Positions 34,515 through 43,400 of a DNA stretch of 51,212 nt are shown here, one piece after another. A model generated the notes under the pieces. That model did not search any database, was not told where the DNA came from, and worked only from the letters and a program-made list of their open reading frames with translations. Position 1 is the stretch's first letter. Each line of letters opens with the position of its first letter. Source of the DNA: Paludibacter jiangxiensis (GTDB taxonomy: Bacteria; Bacteroidota; Bacteroidia; Bacteroidales; Paludibacteraceae); NCBI GenBank assembly GCA_945870155.1, contig CAMBSB010000021.1, forward strand, positions 1-51,212, given 5' to 3'. Both the position numbers and the translations under genes were made by a program.

Positions 34515-35381
34515 TTTATTAAAATTTGGTGTTAATATTTCTACCGGAAAACTTATTCCAAGTCTAATTTGCTGATACGGAAAATCTTTTATACCATATT
34601 GATATTGAGTAAAATAACTCATATTTTCTGTCAAAAAACTTAGTTTAGCAGCGTAAACCAAAGGTGCATCACCATAGTCTGAACCGTAGTTGACATTGGT
34701 ATGCATCCATCCCCAATAACCTGAAAGTGTGTTATCGATTTTCCATTTATTATTTCCGATTATTAATTTCACACCATACATTGGAGCATCATTTTGTCGG
34801 CTTCCTGTTGTTTCCCAACAGAGAAATCCAAGGTTACCAACAGTGCGAATTTCGTTAATAAATTTGTTTTTAGTATAGTATGATTTAGCAATTTCTACAT
34901 CAAAATAATAACCCGGAGTATCAAAATAACGTCTTTCGTTGAAATTTGTTCCTGAAGCTGTTTTTAATGTTGAATTTAAAATTATGGCAGGTGCAAATAT
35001 TTTTTCTTTTAATAATGAAATTCTGGTTTGTACATAAAAATCGCCTGAGGCTTTTCCTTTTATATTTCCATTCATTGCACGAGCTATACTTACAGCTTCG
35101 GTAACTTCATAGTTTTCAAAAGCAGTATTCCATATTTTAAATGAAACGCGGTCGGGTAGGAGTGGTATCTCAATTTTGTAATAGGCATTTGTAGTAATAT
35201 CACCATAACCAAAATAATAATCGCCCATTAAACTAATGGTTGTTTTTAAAGGAATGCGTGCATCGGTAAATTCCGGAATAGGATTGGCATTAGGACCAAA
35301 CCAAGCTGGAGAATATTTAACCTGTGCATTTATTGTAATTGTTATACTGAGTATTAGATATAATGTAATTTTACAGTTCAT
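34503..35381 (-). CDS. Exported beta-strand-rich protein, probable outer-membrane barrel
   Basis: The 292-residue product has a signal peptide (MNCKITLYLILSITITINAQ) and then a run of alternating aromatic strands (DYYFGYGDITTNAYYKIEI, then WKIDNTLSGYWGWMHTNV), which suggests a small outer-membrane barrel. I do not recognise a named family. The last three residues and the stop codon come from a G/C-rich repeat, so the original C-terminus may have been altered; a barrel would normally end in a terminal aromatic residue, and here the last strand-like stretch is IRLGISFPVEIL, 13 residues before the end. Confidence 0.65.
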   Translation of the reverse strand: MNCKITLYLILSITITINAQVKYSPAWFGPNANPIPEFTDARIPLKTTISLMGDYYFGYGDITTNAYYKIEIPLLPDRVSFKIWNTAFENYEVTEAVSIARAMNGNIKGKASGDFYVQTRISLLKEKIFAPAIILNSTLKTASGTNFNERRYFDTPGYYFDVEIAKSYYTKNKFINEIRTVGNLGFLCWETTGSRQNDAPMYGVKLIIGNNKWKIDNTLSGYWGWMHTNVNYGSDYGDAPLVYAAKLSFLTENMSYFTQYQYGIKDFPYQQIRLGISFPVEILTPNFNKSAP

Positions 35382-35413
35382 TTCCTCTTTAATTCCTCTT
35401 TAATTTTTAAGTA

Positions 35414-35421
35414 CAAAAGTA
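35414..35421 (-). promoter_or_regulatory. -7 promoter box for the barrel-like protein gene
   Basis: The minus strand reads TACTTTTG, 32 bp before the start at 35381. Confidence 0.55.
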
Positions 35422-35512
35422 ATAAAAATAAGTGATTTTTTTTTTATTGAACAATTAACGTTGAAAATGAGTTTATTATAATCTGCAATTATTATATATC
35501 ATTGAATATTTA

Positions 35513-35520
35513 TAACTTTG
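35513..35520 (+). promoter_or_regulatory. -7 promoter box for dusB
   Basis: TAACTTTG lies 18 bp before the ATG at 35539, giving a very short leader. Confidence 0.6.
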
Positions 35521-35538
35521 CAACCATTTTGAATAAAT

Positions 35539-36576
35539 ATGAAGATTTCAAATATAGAATTTCCCGAAAAACCACTTTTTTTGGCTCCAATGGAGGACGT
35601 AACCGATCCTGCTTTTCGTCTGTTATGTAAACGTTTTGGAGCAGATATGCTTTATACTGAGTTTGTTTCGTCCGAAGCATTAATTCGTGATGTAAATCGT
35701 ACCAAACAAAAACTAACAATTTATCCCGAAGAGCGCCCAATTGCTATTCAGATTTATGGACATGATCCGGTATCTATGGCCGAAGCTGCAAGAATTGCAT
35801 CGGAAGCCCAACCGGACTTAATTGACATTAATTTTGGTTGTCCTGTAAAAAAAGTTGCAGGCAAAGGGGCAGGAGCAGGGTTATTGCGTGATATTCCACG
35901 TATGTTGGAAATAACAAAACAAGTAGTTAATGTTACCAAATTACCGGTAACTGCAAAAACACGTTTAGGTTGGGATGATGACAACAAAATTATTGTAGAT
36001 TTAGCTGAGCAGTTGCAAGATTGTGGTATCCAAGCATTAACAATTCATGGACGAACGCGCTCACAAATGTATAAAGGAGATGCTGATTGGACATTAATTG
36101 GTGATGTAAAGAATAATCAACGTATGCAAATTCCAATTATTGGAAATGGTGATGTTACAACTCCTGTACGTGCTTTGGAATGTTTCAATCGTTATGGTGT
36201 AGATGCTGTAATGATAGGACGTGGATCAATAGGTCGTCCTTGGATTTTTGATGAGATAAAGCATTATTTTAATACAGGTGAAATTATCCAAGCGCTGTCA
36301 TTTGATGAGCAAAAAGCAATTTTAAAAGAACATGTTATTGCATCGGTTTTTTGGCTTGATATTGATGATGCTGTTTCAATTGATTCTGTAAAAGATAAAC
36401 GTCTAAAAGGTATTATCCATAGTCGCAGACATTTAGCATCTACTCCGGTTTTCAAAGGAATTCCAAACTTTAAAGAAACACGTATTGCTATGTTACGTGC
36501 TGAAACACTGAATGAATTATTTGGTATAATAGATTCTGTTGAAGAACCTTTAAGCGCTTCAGATAAATCGGAATAA
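35539..36576 (+). CDS. dusB: tRNA-dihydrouridine synthase (DusB-like)
   Basis: The 345-residue product has the Dus TIM barrel: FLAPMEDVTDPAFRLLCKRF (FMN binding, residues 14-33), the catalytic Cys101 in DINFGCPVKKVAGKGAGAG, TIHGRTRSQMYKG, and GNGDV/IGRGSIGRPW near the phosphate site. It reduces uridine to dihydrouridine in tRNA D-loops using NADPH and FMN. The C-terminal helical tRNA-binding domain is present (about 250-335). The M13 peptidase gene follows after 54 bp on the same strand. Confidence 0.93.
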   Translation: MKISNIEFPEKPLFLAPMEDVTDPAFRLLCKRFGADMLYTEFVSSEALIRDVNRTKQKLTIYPEERPIAIQIYGHDPVSMAEAARIASEAQPDLIDINFGCPVKKVAGKGAGAGLLRDIPRMLEITKQVVNVTKLPVTAKTRLGWDDDNKIIVDLAEQLQDCGIQALTIHGRTRSQMYKGDADWTLIGDVKNNQRMQIPIIGNGDVTTPVRALECFNRYGVDAVMIGRGSIGRPWIFDEIKHYFNTGEIIQALSFDEQKAILKEHVIASVFWLDIDDAVSIDSVKDKRLKGIIHSRRHLASTPVFKGIPNFKETRIAMLRAETLNELFGIIDSVEEPLSASDKSE

Positions 36577-36630
36577 AATGAGATTAATAAAATTACTTTT
36601 AATACTTTTAATAATATAACACAACTCATT

Positions 36631-38691
36631 ATGTATAAACAATTTAAAAATCGATTCTTTTTTCCCTTTTCAGGGTTAGGGGTTTTCTTATTAATTCTAT
36701 TTATGACTACATCTTGCAATAAAGCAAACAAATTAACTTCAGGGATTGACCCGAAAAACCTTGACACAACTGCCATCCCCGGTGCTGATTTTTATCAGTA
36801 TGCATGTGGTGGTTGGATGAAAAACAACCCATTAACCGGAGAGTATTCACGTTTTGGAAGTTTTGATAAATTGGCCGAAAATAACCGCAAACAATTGCGA
36901 GAATTAATTGAAGAAATTGCATCAAAACCTGCTGATAAAGGTACTGTTGAACAGAAAATAGGCGATTTGTATAATTTAGCCATGGATAGTGTTAAATTGA
37001 ATAAAGACGGAATTAAACCTGTTGAAAATCAAATAAATACTATAGGTGGAATAAAATCTATACAGGATCTATCAAAACTTTTACCAGAACTATTACAAAG
37101 CGATGTGGATGCTTTTTTCACTCTTTATGTTGATGCTGATCCAATGAACAGTAATCAATACTTGGTTCAAACATATCAAAGTGGTATAAGTTTAGGAGAA
37201 CGTGAATATTATCTTGATAACGATGCTCAAACAACCAATATACGCAATAAATACAAAGAACATGTGATAAAGATGTTCCAACTTTTTGGTTTTTCTGAGA
37301 CCGTGGCAAAACAAAACATGGAATCAGTGCTAAAAATTGAAACACGTTTAGCATCAGCTGCTTATGATCAAATAAAACTGCGCGACCCACATGCGAATTA
37401 TAATAAAATGACCATTACCGAATTACAGAAACTAGTTCCTTCCATCAATTGGAATGTTTATTTAAAAGGTTTGGGTGTTGATCAGATTATAAATATCAGT
37501 GTTTCACAAAAAGAATCATTGATAGAAGTAGGCAATATAATTGCTACTGAGCCCTTAGCCACACAAATTGCATATTTACAATGGAAAGTAATAGATGGAG
37601 CAGCAGGATATTTGAGCGATGATATTTCAGCTCAAAACTTTGATTTTTATGGTAAAACTTTATCCGGAAAACAAGAACAGACTCCACGCTGGAAAAGAGC
37701 AGTGTCTAATGTTGATGCTGTTTTGGGTGAAGCGGTAGGGCAGATGTATGTAAAAAAATACTTTCCGGCAGAATCTAAAGAACGTATGATAAAATTGGTT
37801 CATAATTTACAGGAATCTTTGGGCGAACGTATAAATGCATTGCCTTGGATGGGTGATTCTACCAAAATGAAAGCAATTGAAAAGTTAAATACTTTCCATG
37901 TAAAAATTGGTTATCCCGATAAATGGAGAGAATATAAGGATTTAGATATAAGCAAAGATTCATATTACGCTAATATACAACGTGCTAATCGTTTTGAAAG
38001 TGCCTATATGTTTGCAAAGGCTGCTCGTAATCAAGTGGATAAAGATGAATGGTTTATGACTCCGCAAACCGTGAATGCCTATTACAATCCTTCAACCAAT
38101 GAAATTTGTTTTCCGGCCGGAATTTTGCAGTATCCGTTTTTTGATATGAAAGCCGATGATGCTTTCAATTATGGTGCTATTGGTGTGGTAATTGGACATG
38201 AAATGACTCATGGTTTTGACGATCAAGGATGTCAGTTCGATAAAGATGGTAATCTTAAAAATTGGTGGACTGAACAAGATAAGAAAAACTTTGATGCTCG
38301 TGCCAAAGGCTTGGCCGATTATTTTGATGCTATTGAGGTCGCACCAGGAACAAAAGCAAATGGTAAATTTACTTTAGGAGAAAACATAGCTGATCATGGT
38401 GGTTTGCAAGTTTCATTTCAAGCTTTCAAAAAAGCCACTAACGAATCTCCTTTGACCGATGTTGATGGCTTTACACCTGAGCAACGTTTCTTTTTATCAT
38501 ACTCCAATGTTTGGGCCGGAAATATCCGTCCTGAAGAGATTTTAGTACTAACTAAGTCAGACCCTCACTCGTTGGGTAAATGGCGCGTGAACGGCGCTTT
38601 ACCGCAGATTGCGGCATGGTATGCAGCTTTTGATATTAAGGCTTCCGATGCAATGTATGTAACACCTGAAAATAGGGTAAGTATTTGGTAA
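36631..38691 (+). CDS. M13-family (neprilysin-like, PepO) metallopeptidase lipoprotein
   Basis: The 686-residue product has an N-terminal lipoprotein signal ending LFMTTSC (Cys at residue 29), so it is membrane-anchored. The M13 zinc site is complete: HEMTH at 523-527 and ENIAD at 584-588. The N-terminal M13 domain begins after the signal (GADFYQYACGGWMKNNP). It probably degrades oligopeptides at the periplasmic or cell-surface side. Residues 10-17 of the signal (FFPFSGLG) are encoded by a sequence that looks like a decayed G/C-rich repeat. Confidence 0.92.
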   Translation: MYKQFKNRFFFPFSGLGVFLLILFMTTSCNKANKLTSGIDPKNLDTTAIPGADFYQYACGGWMKNNPLTGEYSRFGSFDKLAENNRKQLRELIEEIASKPADKGTVEQKIGDLYNLAMDSVKLNKDGIKPVENQINTIGGIKSIQDLSKLLPELLQSDVDAFFTLYVDADPMNSNQYLVQTYQSGISLGEREYYLDNDAQTTNIRNKYKEHVIKMFQLFGFSETVAKQNMESVLKIETRLASAAYDQIKLRDPHANYNKMTITELQKLVPSINWNVYLKGLGVDQIINISVSQKESLIEVGNIIATEPLATQIAYLQWKVIDGAAGYLSDDISAQNFDFYGKTLSGKQEQTPRWKRAVSNVDAVLGEAVGQMYVKKYFPAESKERMIKLVHNLQESLGERINALPWMGDSTKMKAIEKLNTFHVKIGYPDKWREYKDLDISKDSYYANIQRANRFESAYMFAKAARNQVDKDEWFMTPQTVNAYYNPSTNEICFPAGILQYPFFDMKADDAFNYGAIGVVIGHEMTHGFDDQGCQFDKDGNLKNWWTEQDKKNFDARAKGLADYFDAIEVAPGTKANGKFTLGENIADHGGLQVSFQAFKKATNESPLTDVDGFTPEQRFFLSYSNVWAGNIRPEEILVLTKSDPHSLGKWRVNGALPQIAAWYAAFDIKASDAMYVTPENRVSIW

Positions 38692-38702
38692 AATAAATAT
38701 AA

Positions 38703-38798
38703 ATGACAGAGTCGTAACTCTGTCATCCCGAAAAAAATGACAGAGTCTAAACCCTGTCATCCCCTCCGTAAAAAGGCAGAATGTTGAATTCTGCCTTT
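38703..38798. terminator. Three successive hairpins between convergent genes
   Basis: ATGACAGAGT/ACTCTGTCAT (38703-38726) and a near-identical second copy, ATGACAGAGT/ACCCTGTCAT (38737-38760), are followed by AAAGGCAGAAT/ATTCTGCCTTT (38772-38798) and a T run. The third hairpin is a standard terminator. The first two are repeats of one another and may be REP-like elements. Confidence 0.8.
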
Positions 38799-38806
38799 AT
38801 TTTTTA

Positions 38807-39919
38807 TTAATTTGTAACGAAAGTATAGGGCACATCAGGTGTACCAAAATTTTCGTTACCAATAAATTGCTTATTTGTTAATGTGAGATTGTAAATTTGA
38901 TTGGTACTTACCTGATAGTATTTAAAATTAAGAATTTCGTTACTGGTTTGATTTCCACCAATAATTAAGAAAAACACTGGATTACCGCCAATGTTTACTA
39001 TTGTTCCTTTACCACGACATTCTGTTCCAACAAATGCGGCTATTTCATCACCTGCAACTAATGATTGTATTGCTCCTCCTTTTGATATATTGGCAATATA
39101 GGTCATGGTTAAACTATAATTGTTGGTACTTGTCCAATTTGGTTTTTGATCTGTATTTAATCCCATAATACCCTGATTTACTGTAATATATTTTGATGAC
39201 AAACCAGTACAATTAACAGATATGGTTGCTATACGAGCTGTTGAACCCGAGTTTTCAGAAGCAGTTAAGTTGATGGTTTTATTGCCATAGCCGGAACTAA
39301 CATCGGGAACTAACCAACTCTGATTACTACTTAAGGTCCACTGTACATTTGAATTTATATCGAACTGAGCAGTACTATTTTGATTGTAGTTTATGTTTAA
39401 AGTATTGGTTGAAACATTCAAATTACTTATTTGAGAAAAAAGCATATCCACATAAGCTTTGTTTACTGCATCTGTATTATTTACAGGTGATGCCACATTG
39501 GTAATTGTTGTTGAGTTTGCATTAACTGTTCCCTTAACACTACCCGAAGCATGGGAATACAAAGCGTAAGGTACTGATAATAATTGAGATGTTCCCATTG
39601 CTATTCCATCGACAGTTATTTTGATAAAGTATGTATTAGTTCCCCAATTTATATTGGCTAATCCTGTGGTGTTAACGCTACCAATGTTAAGGTTAATAAG
39701 CCCCTGAACGGTTGTAGTTACATTATGTGTTTCAGTAAAAACATTATTGCCATTGATATTTGCCTCCAAAATATCGACAACAATTGTTTTGTTTACCGTA
39801 CTCAATATCGTTCCACTAGCATCGCGCAAAATAGCTTGATATTTGAATTGATTCGGGGTTTGTGCCACAATACTCAACGTTCCGAGTAATATTGTTATTA
39901 ATACGCAAAATTTCTTCAT
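38807..39919 (-). CDS. Secreted surface protein with tail-fibre-like N-terminus and BACON domain
   Basis: The 370-residue product has a signal peptide (MKKFCVLITILLGTLSIVAQ). It opens with the Bacteroidetes adhesin-type FKYQAILRDASGTILS segment and GLINLNIGSVN. A BACON domain (about 168-250) follows, with WTLSSNQSWLVPDVSSG and ASENSGSTARIATISV. The C-terminal part (about 260-370), including SLVAGDEIAAFVGTECRG, resembles a module that recurs near the end of the giant protein encoded upstream. No T9SS sorting domain is seen at its C-terminus. Its ATG overlaps the stop of the preceding gene (ATGA). Confidence 0.75.
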   Translation of the reverse strand: MKKFCVLITILLGTLSIVAQTPNQFKYQAILRDASGTILSTVNKTIVVDILEANINGNNVFTETHNVTTTVQGLINLNIGSVNTTGLANINWGTNTYFIKITVDGIAMGTSQLLSVPYALYSHASGSVKGTVNANSTTITNVASPVNNTDAVNKAYVDMLFSQISNLNVSTNTLNINYNQNSTAQFDINSNVQWTLSSNQSWLVPDVSSGYGNKTINLTASENSGSTARIATISVNCTGLSSKYITVNQGIMGLNTDQKPNWTSTNNYSLTMTYIANISKGGAIQSLVAGDEIAAFVGTECRGKGTIVNIGGNPVFFLIIGGNQTSNEILNFKYYQVSTNQIYNLTLTNKQFIGNENFGTPDVPYTFVTN

Positions 39920-40407
39920 AATCTAATAATTTTTAATGTTTGTAATGTTTTGCTGTTTTGCTTTATGCAAATAAAATATGTTCCTTTTTTAAAAGCATTA
40001 AATGACACTTTGGTGTTATTACTTTTAATTTTATTTACCACCAAGTATTTTCCCAATATATCAGATATTGTATATTCTAAATCATTGATAAATAAATTAT
40101 TAATACTAATTTGAATAAAATCAGAAGTAGGATTTGGAAATACAGCAATATTGGCTGGAAATATTTTTGTGTTTTCTACTGATGTTACTGTTTTTTTATA
40201 ATCTGCTTGATGAAAACCTTGTGTTAATGTAATTTCCAGACCGTCGTAGGTTTCTGTTTGAAGTTCGCCCAAAGTCCAATCCAATTGAAAATTTGAATTT
40301 TTAAAGCTTTCACCGGATGTTGCAATTACTTGATAAATAGAGTTTTGTGAATAAATTGTATAACTTATACAAAGTAAAACAATTATCAATAGCATGATTT
40401 TTTTCAT
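39916..40407 (-). CDS. Small secreted protein with T9SS type A sorting domain
   Basis: The 163-residue product has a signal peptide (MKKIMLLIIVLLCISYTIYS). A short conserved segment follows (ATSGESFKNSNFQLDWTLGE with LTQGFHQ), of a kind often found just before T9SS sorting domains. The C-terminal sorting domain begins at IAVFPNPTSDFIQI (about residues 88-101) and ends LKIIRL. It is thus a minimal cargo of type IX secretion with little else, perhaps a surface anchor or a partner of the other two products of the operon. It overlaps the following gene by 4 bp. Confidence 0.8.
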   Translation of the reverse strand: MKKIMLLIIVLLCISYTIYSQNSIYQVIATSGESFKNSNFQLDWTLGELQTETYDGLEITLTQGFHQADYKKTVTSVENTKIFPANIAVFPNPTSDFIQISINNLFINDLEYTISDILGKYLVVNKIKSNNTKVSFNAFKKGTYFICIKQNSKTLQTLKIIRL

Positions 40408-40439
40408 TTTTTAATTACATTGAATTATTACTAAACTTT

Positions 40440-40467
40440 GTCCCGAAAGTAATCTTGCTTTCGGAAC
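40440..40467. terminator. Hairpin between the giant gene and the next gene of the operon
   Basis: CCGAAAG (40443-40449) and CTTTCGG (40458-40464) form a stem with a few more outer pairs. There is no T tract on the minus strand, so it may attenuate or process the transcript rather than end it. Confidence 0.45.
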
Positions 40468-40478
40468 AAGAGAAGCAT

Positions 40479-43400
40479 CTATTTTTTAATTATTTTTCTC
40501 AAATACAATTGTCCATCAATGTTGATTTTAACAAGGTAGATTCCACTTTCAATTGATTCTAAGTTGAATATTTTTTCAAAGTAATTATCAATCGTATTAA
40601 AACTACCGGTTTCAATGATGATTTTACCTAATAAATCTACGACTTGAATACTTATCTTTTCAAACTTATTTGTATTTATTTGGAGTCTCATTTCCTTGTC
40701 TACAGGGTTTGGATAAGTGCTTATTCCAATATTTTCATTTATTGAATTAATAGCTGTTGTATTGGAGTTAAAGTTGAGTGAATAGGGTGATTTAAGACTT
40801 CCAATCACGTTATTACCTACAAATTGAATCAAATCGGTTGATTTAGCTATTATTTTAGCATCGCGTTCCAATTCAAAATGAATTAACGATTCATTGGCAG
40901 CACTTAAATTGACAAAAATAAGTGGTTTTTGAATATTCACATTTGCACCTAATTGATTTGCCGATACAAGTTCAGAGCCGCAATAACCTAATATCCAATC
41001 ATTTGAATTTAAACCGGCTTTATAGTCAACATTAGCTATAACATTCATTGTTTCGGAATATTTTCCCGGTTCCACTCTTGATTGTTGAGCTGCAACAACA
41101 TTTTGTCTGCGAATTAGTAGTGCATTTGCCTGATTAGCAGGATATGAAAATTCAGTATTTGCATTACTCGATCGATATAACATATAACCTTTACCGGGTT
41201 CTAAATATGTCAAATCTCCAATCCAACCTACATAAGGATCGTACACACTAAATGCACTCTGAGCTTTCAAAATATCATTTTCTGAAGCTAGGTAACCTGC
41301 AAAAGCTTCTGTAGTTGATATATTTCTTGATGGCAAGTAACTTATGTAATTCCATCTTTGACCATTAACACCAATTTTCACACTTGTAGGGTCAATTACT
41401 GTCCCTGCAATACTTAAACTTTGTGCTGTTGATGATTTGATTAAATACATCGATTTGTTATTTAGACCACCTGTTGCAGTTAAACTTCCAATCCAACTTC
41501 TAGTATTTTCAGAATATGCATCAAATGCTCCACCGTTTCCGTTATCTTTTATTAAATCTCCCGATTTTGCTACCATGCCACTCAATGCAGTTTGTACTGA
41601 AGATAAATCGGGCGATGCTACTTGAATTGAAATCCAGCTCCATCCATTATTTAATTGTGTAGTTTGATAAATTTCATCTTTTGCTGAAATAACAACCGGA
41701 TTTGATGGTAAACCTTTTAAATCGTTGTTAATAAAATAGATAGGGTCAACGGTTTTTCCGTTAAATATTTTACCTGAACTTGCATCAAATATCTTAAATA
41801 TCAGCTTGTTATTTTGTGATATATCATTCGCATATATCTTTAAGTAAAGTAAATATTTATTTATTGATTTATAGTACACCGGTTGACCAACTCCGCTGCA
41901 GACACCATTGATGAAAATCCCAATTTTGTCGTTAATATCAGTACTTACTAAATTGTTGATTGTTAATGATGCAATTATATTCATTGATGAAGTGAATTTA
42001 CTTGGATCAACTGTCCAATTTGGCAATTCACTTAATACATTAACTCTCAAACTCAAAGGTTCGTTGTAGTCGCTTCGTAAATAAAGATTTTCGTCATAGG
42101 CTCCAATATTCAGTCCTTTATCTATTACAAAAGTTATTTCCTGAATTGAATTTGGTTTTACTGTTCCATATGAAGGACTAACCGTCATCCAACTTGGAAT
42201 GTTTGTAATATCAAATTTCTGATTTGTTGCTCCGGCATTAATAATTTTAGTACTAAATGTCAGTTCGGTATTGACCGCTTTATTTATTTTCAAATTGTTA
42301 TTTTCCCATTTCAGTTGACTGCGATCAACATAAACATCCCAGGAAATAGGAGATGCAAGATTATTCCCATTTTTATCCTGAATTTGGCTAACCGTTACAT
42401 TCACAGTTGTTCGTTCAATTACCGAATTTTGTTCAGTAAGCGTTATGTTTATTTTATCTTTGTTAGTTACAAAATTAAATCCCAGATTTTCAGGAGTATT
42501 TGCAATTTTTATTGGTGCATAATCATTTGATATATTGGCACCTGCAGATAATGCAATCGTATCTCTAGGAATATTATTCTGCGTTTTTATCTGATTGGTT
42601 GTAGCAGGAGATAAAATATTATTTACATATGCATCGAAAGGATAATATGCTGCTAAACCTACTTCACTACCTTGTAAGTGGGAGTTAATATTTCTATTTA
42701 TCATCGATTCGGGTAAACTTGTATTCCAAATTCTAAATTCGTCAATTAAACCCTTGAAATACATATCAGTAAGGTAAGTTCCATAACCAATATTACTCAT
42801 ATATTTCCGCTTTCCTAAGTAAATTTCACTGGCAGTAAAAGTGCTTAAAGCGCGTGCATCAGTACTATTTACCAAAGCTCCATCTATATAGAAATTGGCT
42901 GTGGATAAGCGGTTTACACTTAAAGCCACATGATGCCATTGGTTATCGAGGTAATTTGTTGTTGATAATTGAATTTTCTTACCATTGCTGGCGAAATTTA
43001 GCAATCCTAAATCGTTGAACCACAGAGCTGCATTATTCCGCGAATTGTTGTATTCTTCACCATCACCACGACCAGCCGAGAATAAACATGCGTTGGTTTG
43101 TGGTGCAGCTTTGAACCAGAATTCAACAGTATAATCTGAACTTGCCGAAACAGGTAATTGTGATGTTTTAAGCGTAATAGATGAATTTATACCACCCAAT
43201 TCTACCGATTTACCTGATGGATTTAAAGCCCAACTTGCCACTAAATTAGCATTTCGTCCTTTGGAAATATCATAAGCAATTTTGCCTTTTCCTTCGTTCA
43301 TTTTCCAATATCCAATCATTCCCAATTCAATACCATTATAAGTAGTTGATTTATTGGCTGATAATGTTCCTCTATCAACTGCAGTTTCCCAAGCTCTTAA

